Below are positions 44,552 to 53,656 of a stretch of 64,000 nucleotides of DNA, in pieces. The stretch's first letter is position 1. Every line of letters begins with the position of its first letter. The position numbers and the translations under genes are program-made. The notes beneath the pieces are model-generated. The model had not been told where the DNA came from. It saw only the letters and a program-made list of their open reading frames with translations, and ran no database searches. Source of the stretch: PALSA-693 sp963781155 (lineage in GTDB: Bacteria > Actinomycetota > Acidimicrobiia > Acidimicrobiales > Palsa-688); contig CAWAEC010000014.1 in NCBI GenBank assembly GCA_963781155.1, forward strand, positions 558,001-622,000. Reading direction: 5' to 3'.

Positions 44552-45067
44552 TCACCGCCCCGAAGACGGTGAGGATTTCGCGTCTGACAAGCATTCGGTC
44601 AGCAGGCCGAGCGCGGCCGCCGCAAACGCGACCATGTTCGCGGATCGATCCTCGGAGCCCGTCAGCAGGTGGCGGGTCGAATCTGTCGGTCCGGTCACCG
44701 CGACCCAGACGTGGCCTGCGGGATCGCCATAGCGGCTGCCGGACGGCCCAGCCGCTCCACACTCGCCGATCGCCCACGTGGTCTCGAGCTTGGCGGCCGC
44801 CGCGTGGGCCAGATACACGGCATACTCCTCCGTCTCCGCTTGCAAACCGGGCGGCATCCCCACCACGCCGGCCAGCAACGCCTGGTTGGCAACGCGCGTG
44901 TAGGTGACAGTGCCGCCGACGTAGTACGCGGATGCTCCGGGGATGGACAGCAGCGACGCCGAGATAAGGCCTCCGCCCGAGCTCTCGGCCACAGCGATCG
45001 TCTCCCGCCGGTCCCGAAGCTTACGCGCCGCGTTCTCGGCCAAGGCAGTGAGCCGGGTGTCAAACAT
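44552..45067 (-). CDS. CinA C-terminal domain (nicotinamide-nucleotide amidohydrolase-like) protein
   Basis: 171-residue stand-alone CinA-C domain. TIAVAESSGGGLISASLLSIPGASAYYVGGTVTY corresponds to the family AESCTGGxxxxxLTxxPGxSxxxxGG motif, with the usual CT replaced by SG at the start. AIGECGAAGPSGSRYGDPAGHVWVAVTGP is the second motif (GIAGPxG...PxGxVxxA). Members deamidate NMN in the pyridine-nucleotide salvage cycle. The AESS variant may alter the active site serine region. It lies 17 bases upstream of the double NTF2-like gene, same strand. Confidence 0.8.
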   Translation of the reverse strand: MFDTRLTALAENAARKLRDRRETIAVAESSGGGLISASLLSIPGASAYYVGGTVTYTRVANQALLAGVVGMPPGLQAETEEYAVYLAHAAAAKLETTWAIGECGAAGPSGSRYGDPAGHVWVAVTGPTDSTRHLLTGSEDRSANMVAFAAAALGLLTECLSDAKSSPSSGR

Positions 45068-45328
45068 CTCAGCAGTCTTGTCGTTCTGCCTGGCGGCCGT
45101 CGGCCGAAGCGTACGATCTCTTTAATCGGGGACATGATCGTTGATCACAGTTCGGCTGGCGTCGTTTCACTAGATTCGTTGCCGTCCACGGAAGTGTCTT
45201 TGCCGAAGGGCGTCGCGGCGATAGATGAGCCATGGCCGTTCGACCGGCTCGCCGGAGTGCCTGGATTTCGAGCAGATGGTCGGACCGCTCGGTGTCGCCC
45301 AGCCAATGATTGGCCAGGGCGCGTGCCT

Positions 45329-46088
45329 CTAAGGTGACGGCGCCGTGAGCCGCTGACGCAGCGCAGTCAGATCCGCCTCGGAAACGCCCGCGGCTCCGGC
45401 GAGGTAGTCGTCGATCGTTCCGTGTTCCTCGTGCAGGGTCGCGATGGCATTGGCCAGAGCAGGGCGACTGGTGCCGAGCAGGCCGGCGACGACCCCGGGC
45501 GGCAGGCCCGACCCCGAGAGCTTCGCAGTCAGTTCCTCCACCCGGTTCGCGGGCCGCGTACTCGGAGGTGAGTTCGTAGTCGTCGAGGACCGTCGGCTCG
45601 TCAACTCCGAGCGCCAGCAACAGAATGGCGGAGACGACGCCGGTGCGGTCCTTGCCGGCGGCGCAGTGGATGATGGCGGGAAGCCCGTCTTCGTCGGCGA
45701 GTGCCTGGAAGATTACGCCGATGTCTGGAGCGCGATCGAGCACGATCTCGGTGTAGCGGTCGCGGAGGTAGCCCTCGCCGTTCGCGAGGGCGGATGGGTC
45801 ACTGGTGCGCTCGCCGCGCAGGAGCGGCACGTGCACGATACGGATGAAGGACACGTTTGTCGGCTCCGCCGCCTGCTCCTCGGGTGGGCGCAGGTCGACG
45901 GCTACCCGAACTCCTAGCTCCCGGAGTCGCTGGTGGTCGGCATCGGTCAGGGCATGCAGCGCCCCCGAGCGGAACACCATTCCGTCTCGGACGACCCGTT
46001 TGTCGACGGTTCGGTAGCCTCCGAGGTCGCGGAAGTTGCTTGCGCCGTCGAGGAGGCTGCGGCGCCCGGTCGACTTGGATTCCACCAT
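45329..46088 (-). CDS. Protein tyrosine/serine phosphatase, split by a +1 frameshift
   Basis: About 253 residues when joined; Y_phosphatase3-type dual-specificity phosphatase (MptpB/IphP-like). The N-terminal half has SLLDGASNFRDLGGYRT (the NFRDLGG family opening), VVRDGMVFRSGALHAL, and the P-loop IIHCAAGKDRTGVVSAILL (Cys, Arg of CxxxxxR). After a frame change near 45550 the rest reads NRVEELTAKLSGSGLPPGVVAGLLGTSR. Deleting one C from GCGGCCCGCGAACCGG joins them. ATG 46088 gives a normal start. These enzymes remove phosphate from proteins or phosphoinositides, sometimes secreted by pathogens. Confidence 0.78.
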
Positions 46089-46388
46089 CCAAATGGACAG
46101 TACCAGGCGCGGGGAAACGGTCAGCGACGTAGGGATGAACATACGGTCTCGCCCTCGCCGACGGCCTCGTCGATTCTTCCCTGATTATTGGGCGCCTCCC
46201 GGTTGTCCTAGGGCGTAGCCGGGGGAACGGAGCAGTTCGGGCACACTCCGACCACCGAGGCGGTGCAATCGCCCGGGACGTGCATTCGAAGCTGCACATA
46301 AAACGCCTCTGCCCCGTAAGGCAAAGACGACCTCTTGCACTCTGAGCGCACAAGGCGCCTCCGATCGACAGGTGTCAGAGTCCCCCGC

Positions 46389-46745
46389 TCAGTTCGAACG
46401 GCGGGAACTGAGTATGCAGAACTCGTTTCCTTCGGGATCGGCGAGGACGACCCATGACTGCTCGCCTTGGCCCACGTCGGCCCGGGAGGCGCCAAGAGCG
46501 AGCATCCGCTCAACTTCTCGATCCCGGTCATCCGGGCGGAAGTCCATGTGGACGCGGTTCTTCACCGTCTTTGGCTCGGGAACGGGAACAAAAAGCAAAC
46601 CGGGGAGTTGCTCAGGCGCTGGTCGTATCTCGAACTCTGTCGGGTCGTCGTTCACGACCACCCATCCGAGTGCCGCCTGCCACCACCGCCCCAGCGAGGC
46701 CGGGTCCCGTGCGGCAACGACCGACTGCTCCCACTCCAGGGTCAT
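46389..46745 (-). CDS. VOC/glyoxalase-like domain protein
   Basis: 118-residue protein of the vicinal oxygen chelate fold (Glyoxalase_6 type). Recognisable parts are VAARDPASLGRWWQAALGW, NRVHMDFRPDDRDREVERMLALGA (metal-ligand strand with His and Asp region) and WVVLADPEGNEFCIL, the family ending. It begins with ATG 46745. Could be a lyase, dioxygenase or antibiotic-binding protein; no clue to substrate. Downstream (46143-46388) the reverse strand ends an unrelated short frame with VCPNCSVPP that I do not count as a gene. Confidence 0.82.
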   Translation of the reverse strand: MTLEWEQSVVAARDPASLGRWWQAALGWVVVNDDPTEFEIRPAPEQLPGLLFVPVPEPKTVKNRVHMDFRPDDRDREVERMLALGASRADVGQGEQSWVVLADPEGNEFCILSSRRSN

Positions 46746-47137
46746 GATCCGCAGGCTACGCGGGCGAGAGCACGTTCCGTCCGGCACTTTCTCCGACCGG
46801 GTGTGACTCTCCCGGGGTGGCGCCACATTCGGCGATCGGCTCCCTGGCACGACAGCGGATCAAGACCGGTCCAGCTTGCTTCTGCTGCAGGGGCACAGAA
46901 TCTCCGGCCCGGACCCTCGTTCCACCGTCGCGGGCTCTCGACTTCGGCGTGCACGCCACCGGACAAGATGTGCGGCGGAAACGAACATAAAAACTGTGCG
47001 GACGCACAGAGTCTATGGTAGGCATGTAGGCGTGCACATGAATCGAGCGGCGGCCGTCGGCGCCGTTTCCGAGGTGGACGTGGCGGTCACCGACGGTTCA
47101 GTTCCCGCCGGCACGGCCGCCGGGCTGCAGGATTCCG
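46746..47137. promoter_or_regulatory. Intergenic region with a CTGTGCG palindrome upstream of an MFS gene
   Basis: No convincing gene in these 392 bases. At 46994-47009 there is a perfect dyad CTGTGCG-GA-CGCACAG in a locally AT-richer stretch (ACATAAAAA just before). This is a plausible operator and promoter for the MFS gene starting at 47138. A 40-codon frame from ATG 47038 ends just beyond that start; I see no support for it as a protein. Confidence 0.45.
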
Positions 47138-48352
47138 GTGTCGAACACCGGTCTGTCTGAGCAGGCTCCGGTGAGCACGGGCGGGGCAGGCGGTGGGCGG
47201 ATGCCGGTCATCGCCGTGTTCTTCTTGCTGGGGGCGATCTCGGCCAGCTGGGCGGCCCGCATACCCGCGATACGGGCTCCGCTGCATCTGTCGGACCAAG
47301 GGCTGGGGTTGGCCCTCTTGGGTCCGGCCGCGGGGGCGGTGCTGACCATGCCAGCGGCTGGGGCTGTGCTGGTGCGGCGGACGCCTCGCGCTGTCGTGCT
47401 GGCGGTGATGGTCCCCCTGGCCGCGCTTCTGCCCTTGGTGACGTTGGTTGACGATGCCGGGCAACTGTTTGTTGTCTTGTTTGTGTGGGGATGCTGCGTC
47501 GGGGTCGTCGATGTGGGAATGAACACCGAGGCCGTCGGGGTGCAGAACCGTCTCGGCAGGCGGGTGATGTCGGGATTTCACGCCAGTTACAGCATCGGCG
47601 GTCTGGTCGGGGCAGCGGTGGGCGCTGGATGTGCCTGGGCTGGTGTGTCCGTCCGCTCACAACTGGTGGCCGTGAGCGCCACGGTGTTGGTAGCGGGGGT
47701 TGGCGCGGCGGCCCGCTTCGAGCCTGTTGCCCGTCGCGCCGGCGGGGAACGGAGAGTCCGTTCGGGTCGGCTCCGATGGTCCTGGGTTTTGGTGGCCTTG
47801 TCGGTGATGGCATTCGCCTCATTCCTGGCCGAGGGCGCCGCCAACGACTGGAGCGCGGTGTACCTCCACAGTTCGCTGGGCGCGTCAGCGGCCTTGGCCG
47901 CCGCTGGCTACACCTGCTTCGCCGTTGCCATGGCCGCCGGCAGGCTTTGCGGCGACCGCTTGGCCGATCGATGGGGGCCCCGCCGGCTGGTTCGCGTGTC
48001 AACCACCGTCGGAGCTGCCGGTTGGGGTGCAGCCCTCAGCATCGGTTCGCCCGTGGCTGCCCTGGTCGGCCTGATGCTGCTGGGCTTCGGGCTCTCCTCG
48101 GTGGTGCCCACCGCGTTCTCTCAAGCGTCTCGGCTGGGTCAGGCCGGCCCCGCCATCGCAGTCGTCACCTTCTGCGGCTACGGCGGGATGCTCGCCGGTC
48201 CCGCCGCGATCGGTGCCATGGCCGGCGCGGTCGGACTGCCGGCCGCCCTCGCGGTCGACGGAGTTCTTGCGGCTGTCGTCGCCTTGCTCTGCGGTGCCCT
48301 CCCGACCCGCGACACCCAAACTGGAAGGCAAAACAGCTATGAAGCCCGTTGA
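47138..48352 (+). CDS. MFS transporter, 12-helix sugar/drug type
   Basis: 404-residue permease. It starts with a short polar tail and FFLLGAISASWAARIPAIRAPL, the helix 1 form common in YbjJ/FucP-like MFS proteins (ASWAARIPxIRxxLxLSxxxLGxALLG). The region GMNTEAVGVQNRLGRRVMSGFHASYSIGGLVGAAVG (from about 127 to 162) is the conserved helix 4-5 part of that group. Twelve helices are visible. GTG 47138 is the given start and a GTG at 47171 is an alternative. Substrate unknown; YbjJ-like members are putative sugar or drug exporters. Confidence 0.83.
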   Translation: MSNTGLSEQAPVSTGGAGGGRMPVIAVFFLLGAISASWAARIPAIRAPLHLSDQGLGLALLGPAAGAVLTMPAAGAVLVRRTPRAVVLAVMVPLAALLPLVTLVDDAGQLFVVLFVWGCCVGVVDVGMNTEAVGVQNRLGRRVMSGFHASYSIGGLVGAAVGAGCAWAGVSVRSQLVAVSATVLVAGVGAAARFEPVARRAGGERRVRSGRLRWSWVLVALSVMAFASFLAEGAANDWSAVYLHSSLGASAALAAAGYTCFAVAMAAGRLCGDRLADRWGPRRLVRVSTTVGAAGWGAALSIGSPVAALVGLMLLGFGLSSVVPTAFSQASRLGQAGPAIAVVTFCGYGGMLAGPAAIGAMAGAVGLPAALAVDGVLAAVVALLCGALPTRDTQTGRQNSYEAR

Positions 48353-48575
48353 GCCCACCACACGCGGGAGGCAACCACGACCGCCCAGGCCGCTTCGATC
48401 TGAAACGGAATCCTCACCTTCGGGCGTGGCACCAACGGTGCAGCCTGACGACTCCCGGCCGGCCGGGCGATCCCTCGACCGAGCTTGGACCCGGATGTGG
48501 TGGCAAACGGAAGGCTGAGAGGGTCAATATGGCTTCCACCAGCCGGAGCTGGCAGCAACGCAAGGAGCGAGCGCG

Positions 48576-48761
48576 ATGCCCTGGGTGCCTGAAGACGCCG
48601 AACGTCACACGAAGAAGGCCGATACGCCGAAGAAGCGTCAGCTGTGGGCGGACGTCGCGAACTCGGCCCTCGACCGCGGCCTCTCAGAGGTATCCGCGAT
48701 TGAGGAGGCCGACGCCGTCGTCGCGAGGGAACACCAGGACGACGACGAAAACGAGCAGTAG
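48576..48761 (+). CDS. Small conserved acidic protein (MPW-motif family)
   Basis: 61 residues. It begins MPWVPEDAERHTKKADTPKK and continues RQLWADVANSALDRGLSEVS; this compact helical pattern (PW-x-P-x-DA-x-RHT-x-KA, then W-x-x-VAN-x-AL, then A-I-x-E/Q-A-x-A) is widespread in small bacterial proteins of unknown function. The ATG has AAGGAG about 6 bases upstream. The C-terminus is highly acidic (DDDENEQ). No function known. Confidence 0.72.
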   Translation: MPWVPEDAERHTKKADTPKKRQLWADVANSALDRGLSEVSAIEEADAVVAREHQDDDENEQ

Positions 48762-48914
48762 GTCGGCGAGTGCGGCTCGCGCCAGCCCGTACCGCGAAGA
48801 CTTTGTTACCGGCGCCGCGACGTGGGATGGTCGCCGGCCGCGATACTGGCGTGCGTGAGTGTTCAGCTGTGCGTGCCCCTTGGGCCAGTGCAGCGACGGA
48901 AGCGGAGGTGAGGG

Positions 48915-49652
48915 ATGCGGTACGAGGAGGGCCTCGCGCTGCGAGGTGCACGACTAGAGGACCTTGACCTCTCGCATTCGCGCCTGCACGCACCCAATTT
49001 CGAGGGGGCCAAGATCACCGACGCGTGCTTTTATGACGCTGACATTTCAGGCGACCTCGAAGGGCTAACCCTGAACGGGGTGGAAGTTGCTCCGTTGGTG
49101 ATGGCTGAGCTGGATCGGAGATACCCGGAGCGGGCCAAGCTGCGCGCGGTCGACCCAGCCGGATTGGTCGACGCGTGGGCAATGATCGAGGATCTCTGGC
49201 AGGCGACCACTGTTCGCGCCCGCAAGTTACCGGAGCCGATGCTCTACGAGCGAGTTGACGACGAGTGGAGTTTCGTCGAAACGCTTCGCCATCTCGTCCT
49301 TGCGACGGACTGTTGGCTCCGGCGCATGGTGAAAGGCGTGGAACGCCCATACCATCGGTGGGGACTTGCCGGGTCGTGGCTCACCGACCCTGCGAGCTGG
49401 GGCCTCGATCCAGAGGCGAGCCCCTCCGTCGAGAATATTCTCCAGCTGCGACGCGAACGCATGGACGAGGTAGGACAGACGGTCGGCGCTCTCACGGCGG
49501 AGGAACTTGAACGGGTCTGTGCGCCTCCCCGCTCTCCCGGTCATCCGACCCAGGACCACGTCGTCCGAGCATGCCTGCACGTGATCCTCAATGAGGAGTG
49601 GGAACACAACGGTTACGCCAGGCGAGACCTCGACATCCTCGCCGCCCGGTGA
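48915..49652 (+). CDS. Pentapeptide-like N-terminus fused to a DinB-family protein
   Basis: 245 residues. The first 55 residues show an A(D/N)Lxx-like pentapeptide run (LRGARLEDLDLSHSRLHAPNFEGAKITD). The remainder is a DinB four-helix bundle: DEWSFVETLRHLVLATDCWLRRM (first metal-His helix), and HVILNEEWEHNGYARRDLDIL (HxxxxxxWEHxxYAxRDL, the second metal ligands). DinB proteins often act as metal-dependent transferases linked to low-molecular-weight thiols. ATG 48915 follows GGAGGTGAGGG. Confidence 0.83.
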   Translation: MRYEEGLALRGARLEDLDLSHSRLHAPNFEGAKITDACFYDADISGDLEGLTLNGVEVAPLVMAELDRRYPERAKLRAVDPAGLVDAWAMIEDLWQATTVRARKLPEPMLYERVDDEWSFVETLRHLVLATDCWLRRMVKGVERPYHRWGLAGSWLTDPASWGLDPEASPSVENILQLRRERMDEVGQTVGALTAEELERVCAPPRSPGHPTQDHVVRACLHVILNEEWEHNGYARRDLDILAAR

Positions 49653-49654
49653 CC

Positions 49655-49813
49655 TCACCGCACTGTGTAGGCCACCAGTTGCGGGTTGTCCGCGCCGCGC
49701 TCGCCGCCCGAAGCCGACGGATGGGGGTCGCCCGCGGGCACCAGCACCGTGTTGCCCGCCACCGCCATGTTCGACAGCACGCCGCCCAGAGACCGGGCAG
49801 AATTGTATACGGG
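49655..49813 (-). pseudogene. Probable C-terminal gene remnant
   Basis: On the reverse strand the frame ending at 49655 encodes PAPDQLPVYNSARSLGGV, LSNMAVAGNTVLVPAGDPHP, SASGGERGADNPQLVAYTVR and stop. The regular beta-strand-like composition and clean stop look like the last blade of a beta-propeller or PQQ-like protein. No matching N-terminal part is present upstream, where the DNA turns into the leader of the 49986 gene. Likely a deletion remnant. Confidence 0.35.
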
Positions 49814-49985
49814 AAGCTGATCCGGAGCCGGTGCGATAGCGCCAGCAGGGAATCGTTGTGGATGGGGCCAGGGCTGGTTCGTTCGGAACTGATGGAAGAT
49901 TCCGAAGACACGCCCGGCGCGCTCGCAGCTGAGTAGGCTCCGGGAGAGGTAGACGGACTATGTTCGTTGCGTCCAGGAGTGCATC

Positions 49986-50447
49986 TTGCCCTACACCGTG
50001 GATTTCAACACCGTCTCGACCGTGGGTCTGGAGTCGTCGCCGGTCGCGCTCGCCCTCGCCGGTCTGCGGGCAAACGAGGCCCGATACTTCAAGAACAAGT
50101 ACGACCACGTGTTCACCGTGGAGCCTGCGAGCAATGCCCGGACGACCATCGAGTGGGTACGTCGGATCCTCAAAGACGAACGTGACATCGTCATCTCGTC
50201 TCCTCCTCTCGAGGCGACGGCCTTCGAGGTTGGGGGCATCCGCATGGCCTACGTCTTCTACGAGAGCGGTCTATCGATCAATGTGATGTACACCGTCGAC
50301 GACTCCAGCAAGCGGGCGGTCGGATTCAAGCTCTCCGAAGGGATGGAAGCCCCCTCGGAGCTCGCCGCGTTCAAGTTCGCGAGGCAGAAGTCGAAGCTGG
50401 CCGGAATCATCCGCGGTTCCTATTTCGTTCTCAAGAACGAGTACTGA
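49986..50447 (+). CDS. Hypothetical protein
   Basis: 153-residue soluble protein of unrecognised family. It opens with MPYTVDFNTVSTVGLESSPV and ends LAGIIRGSYFVLKNEY. It contains VFTVEPASNARTTIEWVRRIL and GGIRMAYVFYESGLSINVMYTVDDSSKR; a mixed alpha/beta pattern, no signal peptide or membrane segment. The TTG start is supported by CAGGAG about 6 bases upstream. No neighbours suggest a role. Confidence 0.65.
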   Translation: MPYTVDFNTVSTVGLESSPVALALAGLRANEARYFKNKYDHVFTVEPASNARTTIEWVRRILKDERDIVISSPPLEATAFEVGGIRMAYVFYESGLSINVMYTVDDSSKRAVGFKLSEGMEAPSELAAFKFARQKSKLAGIIRGSYFVLKNEY

Positions 50448-50850
50448 TCGCGGTCCCGCTCGGCGAGGTCCGGGCGATAACTGGTTGGCGAGGCGGCCGT
50501 CTCGCATGATCCCGACGGAAGGGCGGACCGGGCGGGCATCGATGCGGGTAGTAGGCAGAGTTGGGGCACTTTTTGGGCGAGTTTCAAATCGGCTTTGATC
50601 CCGACGGGCATGTGGCGGCGATGACGCCGAGGGCGTCTATCCGGCATCCCCCTGGTGCCGGGTATCCGTCGGAAACGCACGCGACGCAACGATGGCGGTC
50701 TGGTGTGGCGAGGGAGCGTAACGGTTCTTGTCGGCGCGGGGAGGGTACTGGGGCGCGATCCCAAACCAGCGCCGCTCGGCATGGCGATGTCTGAGGCGTA
50801 GCGTCTACCTTTGCTCGCGGGTGCAGTCTCGCGGGCGCCCGAGGAGCGGC
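50448..50850. other. Intergenic region without recognisable gene
   Basis: 403 bases between a hypothetical protein and the RibD-like gene. Frames on both strands exist but have arginine-rich, shadow-like composition and no ribosome sites. No strong hairpin seen. It presumably contains the promoter of the next gene. Confidence 0.4.
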
Positions 50851-51411
50851 ATGGCCAAGTTCATCTACGTGGCGAATGTGTCCCTGGACGGCTACATCGA
50901 GGACGCGCGCGGCAGGTTCGAATGGACCGCGCCCACCGACGAGGTCTTCAAATTCATCACCGACCTTGTGCGCCCCGTCGGTGGCTACCTCTATGGGCGA
51001 CGTCTGTATGAGACGATGGCCGTTTGGGAGGCCGACCCTACTCTAGCTTCCCAGTCGGAGCTCATGGCCGACTTCGCGAACGTCTGGCAAGCGGCCGACA
51101 AGATCGTCTACTCCACGACGCTTGACGAAGCCTCGACCGCCAACACGCAGCTCGAGCGCCGTTTCGACCCCGATTCGGTCCGCCACATGAAAACGTCCGC
51201 CGCCAGCGACTTCACCATCGGCGGGCCCACCCTCGCAGCACAGGCGTTCAACGCCGGACTGGTCGATGAGTGCCATCTCTTCATTTATCCGGTGCTCGTC
51301 GGTCGAGGCAAGCCCGCATTTCCCGGCGACGCCCCCGCCCAGTTGGAGCTGTTGGAGGAACATCGTTTCGGCAACGGTGTCGTGTACCTCCGCTATCGCA
51401 CCCGGATCTGA
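50851..51411 (+). CDS. RibD C-terminal/dihydrofolate reductase-like protein
   Basis: 186-residue DHFR-fold reductase. FIYVANVSLDGYIEDARGRFEW is the usual opening; GGYLYGRRLYETMAVWE (the GRxTYE motif), DKIVYSTTLDEAST, DFTIGGPTLAAQAFNAGLVDECHLFIYPVLVGRGKPAF (from about 120 to 158, with GGP and VLxGxGxPxF) complete the pattern. These stand-alone RibD-C proteins are NADPH-dependent reductases of unknown substrate. ATG 50851 is preceded by GAGGAG. Confidence 0.86.
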   Translation: MAKFIYVANVSLDGYIEDARGRFEWTAPTDEVFKFITDLVRPVGGYLYGRRLYETMAVWEADPTLASQSELMADFANVWQAADKIVYSTTLDEASTANTQLERRFDPDSVRHMKTSAASDFTIGGPTLAAQAFNAGLVDECHLFIYPVLVGRGKPAFPGDAPAQLELLEEHRFGNGVVYLRYRTRI

Positions 51412-51503
51412 CACTTCAAGCGGAAGCGGACCGTCAGTTCGCGCGGACGACCCAAACTGGGAACCGGCGTCCCATACGACGAACAGCCGCTAGCCTCCCG
51501 ATC

Positions 51504-52151
51504 GTGACGATCATCGACGCCCGGAGCGTGCTCGACCGGGCAGCCAATCAGCGACGGCTGCTCGACCACCCCTTTTACCGCGCCTGGCAGGCCGGCGAGC
51601 TGACCAGGAACGACCTTGCCGACTACGCCGAGCAGTACCGCTACGTCGAGGAGATCCTTCCAGCGGTGCTAGCAGCAACTGCTGGAAAGCTCCCGGCCGG
51701 ACACGCGCGCCGCCTGGTCGAAGGCAACCTGGCTGATGAGAGATCCCGGCCCCGACCACATTTGGAGCTGTTCGACAACTTCGCGACCGCAGTGGGCGCT
51801 GACACAACCACGTCCGCGTCACCGGGGACGGCCCAACTCATCGCCATCTATCACGACGCAGCTGAAGCGAGTCCCGTGGCAGCCCTCGCCATCATCGGAG
51901 CCTACGAGGTGCAAGCGGCCGAGGTGGCCGCGACGAAAGCGGCGTCGCTCCTGTTGCACTACAACCTCGATAGCGCCGGTATCGAGTTCTGGACTGTGCA
52001 CAGCCTGCTCGAAGATTCCCATGCCAACTGGACGGCCGAGGCCATCGCCCACCTGAGCCCAGTGCCCGAAGATGTCAGCCGGAACGCCGAAATATCTGTG
52101 GCAGGCTGGTGGACATTCCTCGACGAGCGGGGAGCAGGTCGTCGGGGTTGA
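51504..52151 (+). CDS. CADD/PqqC-like heme-oxygenase-fold protein
   Basis: 215-residue helical protein. LLDHPFYRAWQAGELTRNDLADYAEQYRYVEEILPAVLAA (about 18-57) matches the opening of the CADD/PqqC-like family (HPFxxxWxxGxLTxxxLxxYAxQY). The C-terminal part has IIGAYEVQAAEVAATKAASLL and FWTVHSLLEDSHANWTAEAI with the later Glu and His ligands. Related enzymes bind two iron atoms; chlamydial CADD makes p-aminobenzoate from its own tyrosine. GTG 51504 is the apparent start. Activity is only inferred from fold. Confidence 0.72.
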   Translation: MTIIDARSVLDRAANQRRLLDHPFYRAWQAGELTRNDLADYAEQYRYVEEILPAVLAATAGKLPAGHARRLVEGNLADERSRPRPHLELFDNFATAVGADTTTSASPGTAQLIAIYHDAAEASPVAALAIIGAYEVQAAEVAATKAASLLLHYNLDSAGIEFWTVHSLLEDSHANWTAEAIAHLSPVPEDVSRNAEISVAGWWTFLDERGAGRRG

Positions 52152-52414
52152 TCGGCGATCCCCCCTGACATCTCGGCGAACCGTGCCCAGACATCGGGGC
52201 CCGAGATGTCTCGACGCACGCTGTAAGGTCGGTGCCGGAGCCTCTTTCCGGTTGCCTCGGCTCGCGAAAGCTCGCACGGGAGTCTCGCGGCCGCGTGGCA
52301 CTTGTACAGGTGCCCCGATCGGGGCGCCTCGTCACCCGCAACGCCCTCCATGAGCGCTGGTCGTTAAATCCCCGACCCGCGGACGGGGGGTTAACTCACA
52401 GCTAGATCAATCGC

Positions 52415-52714
52415 CTAGGTCGGATCCGGAGCCAGCTGGTCAAGAACCTCGATGGCATCGTCCGGCACTTCCACTACCAGCGCGAGATGATCGGCCCAGA
52501 TCTCAATCTTGAAGGTGAAGAACGGGCAGCACGTCTTCTCCTTTTGAGCAAGCAGAGCAACAAATGCGATATCGGCCTCCGGGGACAGGACCAGCTCAAG
52601 TCGATGTGGAGCGACACGCTCAACCCGGGCCGCAGATCGCCGGATCTGCTTCCACTGGCCGATCTGCGATCTCGCCTCGCCAGGCGGGAGGCTGCAGGCG
52701 ATCGGGATGCGCAC
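52415..52714 (-). CDS. Small conserved protein with a KEKTCCPFF motif
   Basis: 99 residues from GTG 52714 (an in-frame ATG at 52807 would add 31). IACSLPPGEARSQIGQWKQI begins the protein, and the centre has LELVLSPEADIAFVALLAQKEKTCCPFFTF. The acidic-x-x-CC-x-FF motif recurs in small actinobacterial proteins, often beside MerR-type genes or thiol-related genes; the two cysteines could bind metal. It is the last gene of a leftward run that includes DUF899, DUF2182 and ArsR genes. Confidence 0.6.
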   Translation of the reverse strand: MRIPIACSLPPGEARSQIGQWKQIRRSAARVERVAPHRLELVLSPEADIAFVALLAQKEKTCCPFFTFKIEIWADHLALVVEVPDDAIEVLDQLAPDPT

Positions 52715-52829
52715 TTCTTCGACATTAGTCGCGAGTCTCGCTCGAAACGGACCGGAGTTACGGTGGTTGGCCGCGAGCCGCAGGCTCCCCGACGGCCCTG
52801 CGGACATTCCGCTGTCCGGCGTGTGGAGT

Positions 52830-53615
52830 TCAGAAGGAGGCAGCGAACTCGTCCCGCCGACGCATCCAGGACGGGTTAGGCGGCTCCCCTTCGTCCCGAC
52901 CCTTGGAGACCCGGTCGAGGATGCCGTAGTACACCATCACCGTCTCCAGGCCCCGTGCCGTCGACGAGTAGGTCAGGTAGACCTCCCCGTCCACGAGGGT
53001 GAACACGGTGAGGCCGGGCCGCTCGGTCAGGTAGGTGATGGCATCGGTACCGCAATCAGCGGCGAACCGGGCCGGTACGGCTGGAGCCAGCACGTCAGTG
53101 CCGACGCCGAGCAGGTCTCCAGCGACGGTTTGCTCGCTCTCGAACCAGGTGGCGACCGTCTCGGGGGGGACGAAGCGGTCGAAGTCAGAGTTGAAGTCGG
53201 TCTCGAAGCTTGACGCCCAGGGGAAATCCCAATCCATGCGACGGCGGTAGCCCAGAAGCTTGTCGATCGGCGCCCGGGACACACAGATCATGGTGACGTC
53301 CCGGGCCTTGAGGTGCTCGATGACCCCGTTGAAGCTGTCCGCGATGGACGAGCAGACCGGACAGCCGGCTTCGTAGTCGGGCCCGAACATGAAGTTGTAA
53401 ATGGCCAGCTGCGAACGTCCGTCGAACAAAGCGGCCAGGCTGCGCGGCCCGTCGGCGGTCTGGAATGTGTACTCCTTGTCGATGCGAACCCACGGCAGGC
53501 CTTGGCGGAATCGGGCCAACTCGTCGCTGCGGCGAGTGTGCTCGTTCTCGAGTACAAGCAGCTCGTCGCGGGCGGTGTTCCACTCGTCGCGGGGGACGAT
53601 GTTGTGGTCGGGCAT
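52830..53615 (-). CDS. DUF899 thioredoxin-like protein
   Basis: 261-residue soluble protein. It starts DHNIVPRDEWNTARDELLVLE, then ELARFRQGLPWVRIDKEYTF, LAIYNFMFGPDYEAGCPVCSSIADSFNG (CPVC in a thioredoxin-like position) and MDWDFPWASSFETDFNSDF. This is the standard DUF899 layout. ATG 53615 has AAAGGAG upstream, supporting it over a longer frame. It sits directly downstream of the DUF2182 gene in an ArsR-led operon. Possible redox role; biochemical function is not established. Confidence 0.85.
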   Translation of the reverse strand: MPDHNIVPRDEWNTARDELLVLENEHTRRSDELARFRQGLPWVRIDKEYTFQTADGPRSLAALFDGRSQLAIYNFMFGPDYEAGCPVCSSIADSFNGVIEHLKARDVTMICVSRAPIDKLLGYRRRMDWDFPWASSFETDFNSDFDRFVPPETVATWFESEQTVAGDLLGVGTDVLAPAVPARFAADCGTDAITYLTERPGLTVFTLVDGEVYLTYSSTARGLETVMVYYGILDRVSKGRDEGEPPNPSWMRRRDEFAASF

Positions 53616-53656
53616 TTGTCTTGCTCCTTTACTGTGGGTCTTGTGGGTCAGATGAT

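Noticed and set aside
46208..46388. Reverse-strand tail ending in VCPNCSVPPATP
   Set aside because: Looks slightly protein-like but has no start or N-terminal part outside the VOC gene and matches no family I know.
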